25,921 nt of DNA, taken from positions 1-25,921 of the forward strand of contig DATJBZ010000004.1 in NCBI GenBank assembly GCA_035515075.1, read 5' to 3'. Shown piece by piece: positions 12,751 to 21,162 of the stretch. Source of the DNA: Moheibacter sp035515075. Its GTDB lineage: Bacteria; Bacteroidota; Bacteroidia; Flavobacteriales; Weeksellaceae. Numbering within the stretch: position 1 is the stretch's first letter; every line of letters begins with the position of its first letter. The notes beneath the pieces are model-generated. The model worked only from the letters and a program-made list of their open reading frames with translations, was not told where the DNA came from and searched no databases. Both the position numbers and the translations under genes were made by a program.

Positions 12751-15429
12751 ATGAAGAAATCCTTTCACCTTTTTTCTGTTTTTTTCTTACTTTGTTCAGT
12801 TGCATTTGCACAAGACAAGTGTAAACTTCGTGGCGAAATCAAAGACAGTTTAGGTTTGCCCATTTTTGATGCCTCAATTTCTGCTTTCAATGCCAAAAAC
12901 GAAGGCGTTGCTTTTACTTTCTCTGATGTAGAAGGAAATTTTGTCTTGGAAGTGCCTTGTCAAAATACTTACGACATAGAAATTGAGCACATTGATTACG
13001 ATTCTTATTCGGAAAAAGTAAACATGGACAAATCGCGTTCGATCCGAATCAAAATGAAAGAAGCCATCGTTTCCTTACAAGAAGCGGTCATTCGCGCCAA
13101 ACAACCAATCACGGTCAAAGGTGATACCATCGAATACGATGCGGATTCTTTTCGAACCGTAGCAGATGAAAACTTAGAGGATTTGCTCAAAAAATTACCC
13201 GGTTTGCAGGTCGAAAACGGCAAAGTTTATTATGAAGGAAAAGAAATCAAAACCATCAAAGTGGGCAATCGTGAAGTTTTGGGCGGAAACACCAAATTGT
13301 TGACCAAAAATTTACCGGCTGATGCAATTAGTAAAATCCAATTGAACAAAAAATTCAAAGCCAATCCTTTTTCAAATTCCATGTCGGATGATGAAGAAGC
13401 GATGTTGAACATTGAATTGAAGGAAGACAAAAAGAGCTTGCTCTTTGGAAATGTTACTTTGGGTGGTGATGCCAACGAACACACCGATCTCCAATCGAAA
13501 CTTTTCTATTTCAGTCCAAAAACCGATGCAACCAGCATCACGGATTTCAATACGTATGGAAAAGAAGTGTTTACTTATGAAGATTACTTTACTTTTTTGG
13601 GAGGAATTTCTGAATTGATGGACGAAGGAAGTAGTTTTTCTTTGCGCCAACCCTCAAATTCAATCAGTCTGGGTACTGCGCAAGATGCAGCGGAAATGAA
13701 TGCGTTTTTGTCGGCTTTGCACTTTGGTTATGAACCCAACAAAAAATGGATGACCAATGCCTTTGTACTCTTCAATCAAAATGATTTGCATTTCAAATCA
13801 ACCCAAGAAAGAATTGGTGACCAAATGACCTTTAGAGACGAACAAGTGAACAACCAAAAACTCTTGTCTACTTTGGGAAGAATTCGTGCAGATTTCACAC
13901 CCAATAGCCGATCTCAATGGAAATACCGCGCGAGTTTCAACTATTTGGAAAACATGGACGAACAGTTTGCTGATACGTATTTGAATGAAGTTTCGACAGG
14001 AAAAAGAAACAATTTCGTCGACAAAACCAGCTTTAGTTTGAGACAGAATTTGAGTTACATCAAAAAAGTAGGCAAAGACCACAACCTTGGATTTTACCTT
14101 CGTCACCAATGGATGAACGACCAACCTGAAACCTCGATTTTTTCAGATGCTACACCGATTCAACTCGATGGTTTGAGTTTGTTTGATTTGAACCAAAACA
14201 AAAAATTGACCACACAAAATTTACAATTGTATGGAATTTACAATCATTTGGTCAACAATACCACCAATTTGCGTTTCAAAGCAGGAAGCAATTTCAGTTG
14301 GCAAAAATTGAACATTTCGATTGATGAAGCCAACGCATTGATCCACCAAGATTTCTTTCAATCAAAATCTGATTTTGACTTCACAGAAATGTATGCCGAT
14401 GTGACTTTGACCAAAAAATTCGGTCCTTTGAAAATTGACGCGGGAATTGGTTTGCACAATTTCAGCGAAAAAACCAATTTAATCCATGACAGTCGTTCGG
14501 TGAATTTCACCAAATTCTTGCCGCACATTACTACTGAATTGAATTTAAACAATGTGCAACGCATCAATTTGAGCTATAATCAAAGTTATCAATTGCCCAA
14601 TTTGGTGGATCTAAACGAAGGTTATGACATTCAAAACTACTATTCGGTGTACAAAGGATTTTTGGGCTTGAAAGAATCACTGTACCACAACATTGGATTG
14701 CAATACGGTTATTTCAATTCGTTCAATTTCTTGAATTTCTATGCCGGCGGATCTTACCAAAAAAGTGTGGACAACATGCAGAATTCTTCTGACATGAGCA
14801 GTTTGCCACAAATCAACTCCTTGATCAACAATAGAGAAGATGACCAAAACTTAAACTTTTACTTTGGTGGAAGCAAACGTTTCAGCCGTTATTATTCTTT
14901 GCGTTTGAATTCAAATTTGACTTATATGGATTATTATACATCGATCAATCGATTGATTTTTGATGGCAATAATCAACCAATCAGCAATGAAGAATTGACG
15001 CACAATACTTCGTTCATTCAGAATTATACTTTGACCAATCAATTCAAATTCAAAAAGAAAATCGAATTGGATGCAGGATTGAACTATATGCAAAATAACT
15101 TTAATTCATTGACCAAAAATGAATTTGTGACTTGGCGTCCGTTTGCGAAGTTGGCCTGGTCCGTTCATTCCAAAGTCTTGTTGCAATCCGATTATTCGTA
15201 CCGTATTCAATACCAAGATGAACAATTGATCAATGAAAATCAAGCCTTGAATGCTTCTGTTCGTTTTCATGTGGCCAAAAGCACTTATTTGACTTTGATT
15301 GGTGGAAATCTATTGGGCGATGAACGCATGGTGAATTCGAGTTTCAATGCGGCTTACAACCAAACGATTGTCAATACGCGAGAATTGTTGGGCCGCTATT
15401 TTTTGGTACAGTTGCGGTATAAATTCTAA
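12751..15429 (+). CDS. TonB-dependent receptor-like outer-membrane beta-barrel protein
   Basis: This 892-residue outer-membrane protein has a signal peptide at about 1-20 (ends AFAQ). A carboxypeptidase-regulatory-like domain follows at about 24-107 (KCKLRGEIKDSLGLPIFDAS and FSDVEGNFVLEVP), then a plug-like part at about 115-225 (VKGDTIEYDADSFRTVADEN, LEDLLKKLPGLQV, LLTKNLPADAISKIQL). The remainder is beta-barrel, ending in LRYKF with a terminal phenylalanine, as outer-membrane barrels do. It belongs with the outer-membrane beta-barrel proteins that resemble TonB-dependent receptors; no clear TonB box is visible, so energy coupling is uncertain. It follows the GLPGLI gene. No SusD-type partner is present, so it is not a polysaccharide utilisation locus. 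Substrate is unknown. Confidence 0.85.
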   Translation: MKKSFHLFSVFFLLCSVAFAQDKCKLRGEIKDSLGLPIFDASISAFNAKNEGVAFTFSDVEGNFVLEVPCQNTYDIEIEHIDYDSYSEKVNMDKSRSIRIKMKEAIVSLQEAVIRAKQPITVKGDTIEYDADSFRTVADENLEDLLKKLPGLQVENGKVYYEGKEIKTIKVGNREVLGGNTKLLTKNLPADAISKIQLNKKFKANPFSNSMSDDEEAMLNIELKEDKKSLLFGNVTLGGDANEHTDLQSKLFYFSPKTDATSITDFNTYGKEVFTYEDYFTFLGGISELMDEGSSFSLRQPSNSISLGTAQDAAEMNAFLSALHFGYEPNKKWMTNAFVLFNQNDLHFKSTQERIGDQMTFRDEQVNNQKLLSTLGRIRADFTPNSRSQWKYRASFNYLENMDEQFADTYLNEVSTGKRNNFVDKTSFSLRQNLSYIKKVGKDHNLGFYLRHQWMNDQPETSIFSDATPIQLDGLSLFDLNQNKKLTTQNLQLYGIYNHLVNNTTNLRFKAGSNFSWQKLNISIDEANALIHQDFFQSKSDFDFTEMYADVTLTKKFGPLKIDAGIGLHNFSEKTNLIHDSRSVNFTKFLPHITTELNLNNVQRINLSYNQSYQLPNLVDLNEGYDIQNYYSVYKGFLGLKESLYHNIGLQYGYFNSFNFLNFYAGGSYQKSVDNMQNSSDMSSLPQINSLINNREDDQNLNFYFGGSKRFSRYYSLRLNSNLTYMDYYTSINRLIFDGNNQPISNEELTHNTSFIQNYTLTNQFKFKKKIELDAGLNYMQNNFNSLTKNEFVTWRPFAKLAWSVHSKVLLQSDYSYRIQYQDEQLINENQALNASVRFHVAKSTYLTLIGGNLLGDERMVNSSFNAAYNQTIVNTRELLGRYFLVQLRYKF

Positions 15430-15501
15430 TTGAATCCATTTTCAGATCAAATCATCTCAAACCGCTTGATAAAGATTAGGTTTCGCTAAGCTTTTTAATC
15501 G

Positions 15502-15509
15502 TAAATTTG
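15502..15509 (+). promoter_or_regulatory. Putative -7 box (TAAATTTG) for gcvP
   Basis: An exact TAnnTTTG match lies 32 bases before the gcvP ATG. A TTTC at 15481-15484 stands near the -33 position. Confidence 0.5.
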
Positions 15510-15541
15510 GGCGTAATTTAAAAACAATCACTGCAATTAAT

Positions 15542-18385
15542 ATGAACACACAAGATTTTTCACTTCGCCACATTGGGACATTGACCCACGAAGCCGATGA
15601 GATGCTTTCTACCATTGGAAAAAATTCAATTGAGGAATTGATCAACGATGCCATGCCAGCAGACATTCGTTTTGAAAAAGCATTGGATTTACCAGCTGCT
15701 TTGTCAGAACACGAAACGCTACAACATTTGAGCGAATTGGCTGCCAAAAACAAAACCGTTAAAAGTTACATCGGTTACGGTTATTATGGGACGATTTTGC
15801 CGTCACCGATTCAAAGAAACATATTAGAAAATCCAGGTTGGTACACCGCTTATACGCCTTATCAAGCAGAAATTGCCCAAGGACGTTTGGAAGCCTTGTT
15901 GAATTACCAAACAGTGGTCGCAGATTTGACGGGCTTACCGATTGCCAATGCTTCTTTGTTGGATGAAGCAACCGCTTGTTCAGAAGCCATGTTGATGATG
16001 TTGAACAGCAAACCTAGAGAAAAAAAGAACGCAGAAAAATTCTTCATCAACCAAGATATTTTTCCACAAAGTTTGGCCGTTTGTCAAACCAAAGCCAGTG
16101 GTTTAGGAATTGAAATTGTTGTGGGTGATGCTTTGACTTTTGAATTTACCGATGATTTCTATGGTGCTTTGTTGCAATTGCCAGGGAAATCAGGAAGAAT
16201 ATTTGATTACACCGATTTGATTCAAACCTTGAAAGCCAAAGGAATGCAAGTTGCGATCGCAGCGGATTTATTGGCCTTGACTTTGATCAAATCTCCCGCC
16301 GAAATGGGCGCAGACATCGCCGTTGGAACCACCCAAAGATTTGGAATTCCAATGGGTTACGGTGGACCACACGCTGCCTACATGGCTTGTACAGAGGATT
16401 ACAAACGTCAGATTCCTGGACGAATCATTGGCGTTTCTCAAGACAGCAATGGAAAAATGGCGTTGCGTATGGCGTTGCAAACCAGAGAGCAACACATCAA
16501 ACGTGAGCGCGCAACTTCCAACATTTGTACGGCCCAAGTTTTATTGGCGGTCATGGCGGGAATGTACGCTGTTTACCACGGAAAAGAAGGTTTGAAATAC
16601 ATTGCCAACACCATCCATCAAAAAGCGGTTCGTTTGCATGATGCTTTGAATGAATTGGGTTACAAAGTGACCCATGATGCGTTTTTTGATACCCTTCAAA
16701 TTGATGCAGACATCATTTCAGCAGAACAATTTGAACACCACAATATTTTGGTGAATTTCTTTGAACAAGGAAAAATCAGCATTTCAGTGGACGAAGTCAC
16801 TTCAGAAAATGATTTGAATCAATTGATCCATGTTTTGGCTGAAATCAAAGGAAAAACCATAGACACGCCTGAATTTAGCAACAATAAAATTCCAATGAGT
16901 TTGGAAAGAACGTCTGATTTCATGACGCATGAAGTATTCAATTCTTACCATACAGAAACAGAATTGATGCGCTACATCAAGCGTTTGGAAAAGAAAGACT
17001 TGGCTTTGAACCATTCGATGATTGCTTTAGGATCTTGTACGATGAAGTTGAACGCTGCGACAGAAATGTTGCCGTTGAGCTGGGCCGCTTTCAATTCGGT
17101 GCATCCATTTGTTCCTAAAAAATATGCGGCAGGTTACCAAGAAATGATCAAAAACTTGGAAGAATACTTGTCTGAAATTACTGGTTTTGCAGCGACTTCG
17201 GTTCAACAAAACTCTGGTGCACAAGGTGAATATGCTGGTTTGATGGTCATTAAATCTTATCAAGCCGCACAAGGAGAAGGCCATAGAAATGTGGTGATCA
17301 TCCCTGAATCGGCACACGGTACCAATCCAGCTTCTGCTGCAGTTGCAGGAATGAAAGTTGTGATCGTGAAAAACTTGCCAACGGGTGAAACCGATGTGGA
17401 AGATTTGAAAAAGAAAATCGAGCAACACAAAGAAAACTTGTCGGCTTTGATGATTACGTATCCATCAACTTACGGTGCTTTTGATGCGAACATCAAAGAA
17501 GTGACGCAGTTGATTCACGAAGCAGGTGGACAAGTGTATATGGACGGTGCGAACATGAATGCACAAGTTGGATTCACCGCGCCAGGTTTGATTGGTGCCG
17601 ATGTTTGTCACTTGAACTTGCACAAAACTTTTGCGATTCCACACGGTGGCGGTGGTCCAGGAGTTGGTCCAATTTGTGTCGCCAGTCATTTGGCGCCTTA
17701 TTTGGGTTCGCATCCTTTGATTGAAACAGGAGGAGAAGAATCTACCACAGTTTATTCGGCTGCACCTTATGGTTCATCGTTGATCTTGTTGATTTCTTAT
17801 GCTTACATCCGCATGTTGGGAGAAAAAGGATTGACCAACGCTACACGTCACGCGATTTTGAATGCAAATTATTTGAAAGCGAGATTGGAACCGCACTATG
17901 ATGTGTTGTACATGAACCAAAACAAAGTGGTTGCCCACGAATTTATATTGGATTTCCGTCCGTTTAAAAAACATGGCATTGAAGTCGTAGACATCGCCAA
18001 ACGTTTGATGGATTATGGATTCCATGCGCCAACCGTTTCTTTCCCAGTAGCAGGTACTTTGATGATTGAACCTACGGAATCGGAAAGCAAAGCGGAATTG
18101 GATCGATTTGCAGAAGCAATGATTCAAATCAAAGCGGAAATTGATGAAGTGGCCAATGGAGATTTTGCAGAAGACAACAACGTTTTGAAAAACGCGCCGC
18201 ATCCTTTGGATGTTGTGACTGCTGATGAATGGGATTTCCCTTATTCAAGACAAAAAGCTGCCTATCCTTTGGAATGGGTCAGAACCCGCAAATTCTTTAC
18301 GCCAGTAGCCCGTGTAAACGATGCTTATGGTGACAGAAATTTGATGTGTACTTGTCCAAGCATTGAATCGTACATGACAGAATAA
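15542..18385 (+). CDS. gcvP: Glycine dehydrogenase (aminomethyl-transferring), GcvP
   Basis: This is the P-protein of the glycine cleavage system. It decarboxylates glycine with pyridoxal phosphate and passes the aminomethyl group to H-protein, feeding one-carbon metabolism. The 947-residue length is normal for the single-chain form made of two homologous halves. The N-terminal half opens FSLRHIGTLTHEADEMLSTI and contains GYGYYGTILPSPIQRNILEN and TAYTPYQAEIAQGRLEALLN. The PLP lysine is K695 in LNLHKTFAIPHGGGGPGVGP of the C-terminal half. The tail has NLMCTCPSIE, also typical. It is transcribed alone with its own promoter box and a strong terminator. No gcvT or gcvH is near, which is usual for this lineage. 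Confidence 0.97.
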   Translation: MNTQDFSLRHIGTLTHEADEMLSTIGKNSIEELINDAMPADIRFEKALDLPAALSEHETLQHLSELAAKNKTVKSYIGYGYYGTILPSPIQRNILENPGWYTAYTPYQAEIAQGRLEALLNYQTVVADLTGLPIANASLLDEATACSEAMLMMLNSKPREKKNAEKFFINQDIFPQSLAVCQTKASGLGIEIVVGDALTFEFTDDFYGALLQLPGKSGRIFDYTDLIQTLKAKGMQVAIAADLLALTLIKSPAEMGADIAVGTTQRFGIPMGYGGPHAAYMACTEDYKRQIPGRIIGVSQDSNGKMALRMALQTREQHIKRERATSNICTAQVLLAVMAGMYAVYHGKEGLKYIANTIHQKAVRLHDALNELGYKVTHDAFFDTLQIDADIISAEQFEHHNILVNFFEQGKISISVDEVTSENDLNQLIHVLAEIKGKTIDTPEFSNNKIPMSLERTSDFMTHEVFNSYHTETELMRYIKRLEKKDLALNHSMIALGSCTMKLNAATEMLPLSWAAFNSVHPFVPKKYAAGYQEMIKNLEEYLSEITGFAATSVQQNSGAQGEYAGLMVIKSYQAAQGEGHRNVVIIPESAHGTNPASAAVAGMKVVIVKNLPTGETDVEDLKKKIEQHKENLSALMITYPSTYGAFDANIKEVTQLIHEAGGQVYMDGANMNAQVGFTAPGLIGADVCHLNLHKTFAIPHGGGGPGVGPICVASHLAPYLGSHPLIETGGEESTTVYSAAPYGSSLILLISYAYIRMLGEKGLTNATRHAILNANYLKARLEPHYDVLYMNQNKVVAHEFILDFRPFKKHGIEVVDIAKRLMDYGFHAPTVSFPVAGTLMIEPTESESKAELDRFAEAMIQIKAEIDEVANGDFAEDNNVLKNAPHPLDVVTADEWDFPYSRQKAAYPLEWVRTRKFFTPVARVNDAYGDRNLMCTCPSIESYMTE

Positions 18386-18408
18386 GTCCATTCAAAAAAT
18401 AATAACCC

Positions 18409-18445
18409 ATGGTGGATGAAGTTTTCTTTGTCCACCATTTTTTTT
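18409..18445 (+). terminator. Intrinsic terminator of gcvP
   Basis: Arms ATGGTGGA (18409-18416) and TCCACCAT (18431-18438) pair, and the stem continues inward through five more pairs, two of them wobble, to a TTTT loop. A run of T residues follows. It lies 24 bases after the gcvP stop. Confidence 0.85.
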
Positions 18446-18537
18446 AGTTAACTCCTCTCTCTATTTGAAAATAGCCATTTCATTAAATTGCTCTCTAATT
18501 ATATTCTATTTACTTTGGTCCAATAATTCATTCATCA

Positions 18538-19500
18538 ATGAAATCAAACATCTGCACACTATTCCTTTTTTGGTCTATGCTCCTATTCTGCGCATGTTCT
18601 TCCAATGTACAACTGAAATATGGCGATTATTTTGAAGAAATTGATGGTTTAAAATTGAATTATAGTATTCGTGGAAAAGGTCCAGAGATGCTTGTTGGTC
18701 ATGTGAGTTCAGGAAAAATTGGTTATCAACTTAGTTTACAACCTTTAGAGGAGTTTTTCACTATGGTGTATTATGAACCTAGAGGAACGGGGCAATCTGA
18801 AATTCCTTCCAGCCTCGAAGGCTACCAACAAGAATTCATCGTTGAAGAAATTGAAGCGTTGAGAAAGCACCTTGCCGTTGACCAGATTTGGCTGTTTGGC
18901 CATTCTGACCAAAGTGCCATTGCTCTACAATATGCCTTGAAATTTCCACAACAAACGGCTGGATTAATTCTGAGCGGTACTAGTTGGATTGGTAGTCAAC
19001 AAGAAAGCTATGAGCGCAGAGCCAAATCGGAAAAGGAACGCGCCGAAACTTCCCCATGGTTTGCTCAAGTGATTCAAGACTGGGATGACATGATTCAATA
19101 CAATAAATCTACTGCACCTGACGGAAGAGACCTTACTGACGCCCCCATCAAATGGTGGTGCTATGATGAGATTAGCGCACAAAAAGTCATTCCCATCGTC
19201 AGAGAAATTGCAAAAGCGGGCCGAAGAAAACCAATCAATGGTGAGTTTGTTAGAGAATCTGAAACAGAAAGACAAAAATATTTGAATGCCCAACAACAAT
19301 TTTCCAGCATTCAAAACAATATTTTGATTCTCAATGGAATTGATGATACAAATAATCCGCCCCAATATGCGAAGCAATTGCACCAAAACTTGCCCAATTC
19401 AACACTCCTACTCATCGACAAAGCAGGTCATTTTCCTTGGATTGAAAATTCAGAGGAGAGCTTTCAATCAATTGAAAATTGGTTCAACAGTTTGAATTAA
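18538..19500 (+). CDS. Alpha/beta hydrolase lipoprotein
   Basis: This 320-residue protein is predicted to be a lipoprotein: a hydrophobic leader ends LLFCAC, giving a lipobox with C20, so it would be membrane-attached on the periplasmic side. The alpha/beta-hydrolase fold is clear: strand and oxyanion region PEMLVGHVSSG, YYEPRGTGQSE, nucleophile elbow FGHSDQS with S123, acid D269 or D270 in LNGIDDTNNPP, and H298 in KAGHFPW. The elbow reads G-H-S-D-Q rather than the usual G-x-S-x-G, an oddity though the triad looks complete. The EPRGTGQS segment recalls proline iminopeptidase-like hydrolases, but the substrate is unknown. It is convergent with the serine hydrolase that follows. Confidence 0.85.
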   Translation: MKSNICTLFLFWSMLLFCACSSNVQLKYGDYFEEIDGLKLNYSIRGKGPEMLVGHVSSGKIGYQLSLQPLEEFFTMVYYEPRGTGQSEIPSSLEGYQQEFIVEEIEALRKHLAVDQIWLFGHSDQSAIALQYALKFPQQTAGLILSGTSWIGSQQESYERRAKSEKERAETSPWFAQVIQDWDDMIQYNKSTAPDGRDLTDAPIKWWCYDEISAQKVIPIVREIAKAGRRKPINGEFVRESETERQKYLNAQQQFSSIQNNILILNGIDDTNNPPQYAKQLHQNLPNSTLLLIDKAGHFPWIENSEESFQSIENWFNSLN

Positions 19501-19538
19501 TCATTTCATCATAAATAATTTATTTATTCCATACCGAA

Positions 19539-21095
19539 TTATTCCTTCACAAAACGCGCAGTTTGCGTATAATTGGACGGATAAGCTCCGACTTGCAACA
19601 ACATGGGACGCAACACAAATTCAAAATCCAAGGCTGCTACTTTTCCACTTTTATTTAAATGAAATTGCATGAATTCTTCCCGTTGGGCAGGATTTTTCCA
19701 AATGGCGCGGAAGGTGTCATAATGCCAATGTTCCAATTTCGCTTCCAAACCTTCAGTCTCCCAAAAATGCAACACCAAATTTTGGCCGTGCTTTTTCACT
19801 TCCACTTTTCCATAAGCCGGAGAGCGATAAACGCCAACATAAGCCTCTAAGTCCAAACTCGGTTGGGTGTTTTTGATCTTCGCTTGGTGAATTTTCTCTC
19901 GTTCACTCATTGCGCGTTCATAACTTTTTTGGTAAGATTGCCAATAACGCTGGTGCCAATCGGTTTCATTTTCGCCCAAATAAGCATCCAAGACTTGGTA
20001 AGCAATCGCATTGCCCAAATTGTTGAAATTATTGCCTACCACAATCACGCCCAATTCCAATGCTGGAAAAAGGAACATCGCTGTATTGAATCCATCGGTC
20101 GCTCCACCGTGCGTGATCACGCGTGTCCCTTTGTAATCTGTGATGTTCCAGCCCAAACCATAACTGTTCTGAGGACGCAAAGCGTTGGCGGACTTTTGTG
20201 CCATTTGAGGTTGATGGATTTCATCCATTTGTTCTGGACTGATGATGGTTTTTCCTTGAAAATTCCCAGCAATGCCCAATTGCATCAACATCCATCGGTT
20301 CAAATCATTGACTGAAGCATTTACGCCTCCTGCAGGTCCAGCATTGTCCCAATTTCTTCGTGGAATGGCTACTACTTTTCCTTCGATTTCTTGGTGAGGA
20401 TACGCTTGGTTGTCGTTCTTTTTAATTTGTGTAATGCTTGTCGTTGTGGCATTCATTTCCAAAGGAACAAACAGTTCTTCTTTTAAAAATTCATCCCAGG
20501 TTCGGCCATCGACATACTCAATAATTTGGCCCGCCAAAGAATACATTACATTGTTGTACACAAATTCAGAACGAAAAGGTTTTTCCAAATCCATGAAACG
20601 CATTTGATACAAAACTTCATCCCGAGAGCTGTTGGTCATGAATTGCAAGCGATTGCCCAAAATTCTACCCAAGCCCACACGGTGCGTCAACACATCGCGA
20701 ATGGTCATTTCTTGGGTTACCCAAGGATCTTTCATTTGAAACCAAGGAATGTGTTGGGTGATTTTGTCATCCCATTGGATTTTTCCTTGGTCCACCAAAA
20801 TCCCCAAAGCTGCCGCAGTCATGTTTTTACTGACCGAGGCAATGCTAAAAATTGTGTTGGCATCTACTTTTTCTCCACTTCCCAAACGTTTTTCTCCAAA
20901 ACCTTGAGCATAAAGCACTTCTCCATCTTTTACGATGCCCACGGCCATGCCTGGAATTTTCCAATCTTTTCTGGCTGCTTCTACCCAAACATCAAAATCT
21001 TTGGGCAAGGGGTTTTGTGCAACGACTGAATTGAAAAATAATGCAAACAATAAGACCAATGAAATGGCCCATTTTTTTGAATCAATAGATACCAT
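19539..21095 (-). CDS. Beta-lactamase-like serine hydrolase (class C/penicillin-binding fold)
   Basis: This 518-residue protein has a signal peptide at about 1-26 (ends SVVAQ), so it is exported. The beta-lactamase family (PF00144-type) catalytic set is visible: S87-x-x-K90 in ASVSKNMT, Y180 in VYNNVMY, and HGGATDGF standing in for the KTG box. A C-terminal segment (about 400-518, LEAYVGVYRSPAYGKVEV onward) is the small beta-rich DUF3471-like domain often attached to these enzymes. The group acts as esterases, D-aminopeptidases or peptidases on varied substrates; true beta-lactamase activity is not indicated by the sequence. It is on the same strand as uvrA, 67 bases downstream. Substrate is unknown. 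Confidence 0.92.
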   Translation of the reverse strand: MVSIDSKKWAISLVLLFALFFNSVVAQNPLPKDFDVWVEAARKDWKIPGMAVGIVKDGEVLYAQGFGEKRLGSGEKVDANTIFSIASVSKNMTAAALGILVDQGKIQWDDKITQHIPWFQMKDPWVTQEMTIRDVLTHRVGLGRILGNRLQFMTNSSRDEVLYQMRFMDLEKPFRSEFVYNNVMYSLAGQIIEYVDGRTWDEFLKEELFVPLEMNATTTSITQIKKNDNQAYPHQEIEGKVVAIPRRNWDNAGPAGGVNASVNDLNRWMLMQLGIAGNFQGKTIISPEQMDEIHQPQMAQKSANALRPQNSYGLGWNITDYKGTRVITHGGATDGFNTAMFLFPALELGVIVVGNNFNNLGNAIAYQVLDAYLGENETDWHQRYWQSYQKSYERAMSEREKIHQAKIKNTQPSLDLEAYVGVYRSPAYGKVEVKKHGQNLVLHFWETEGLEAKLEHWHYDTFRAIWKNPAQREEFMQFHLNKSGKVAALDFEFVLRPMLLQVGAYPSNYTQTARFVKE

Positions 21096-21162
21096 AAGCT
21101 GAATTTTTCGCTAAGATAAGCACAACTTTAGACTCGGTCGAATGCAGAAGTGTTTGGGAAAT

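Noticed and set aside
12751..15429. SusC-like member of a polysaccharide utilisation locus
   Set aside because: No SusD-like gene or glycan-degrading enzyme lies near, and the upstream neighbour is a GLPGLI protein.
17774..18202. A 142-residue open frame on the minus strand inside gcvP
   Set aside because: It lies wholly inside the clear gcvP frame on the other strand, has no family signature and reads as an antisense shadow.
20526..21029. A 167-residue open frame on the plus strand inside the serine hydrolase
   Set aside because: The minus-strand serine hydrolase explains the region with catalytic motifs; the plus frame has no signature.
19539..21095. True beta-lactamase conferring antibiotic resistance
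   Set aside because: The SxxK and YNN pattern is shared by esterases and D-aminopeptidases, and the extra C-terminal domain is typical of those enzymes; resistance cannot be claimed from the sequence.
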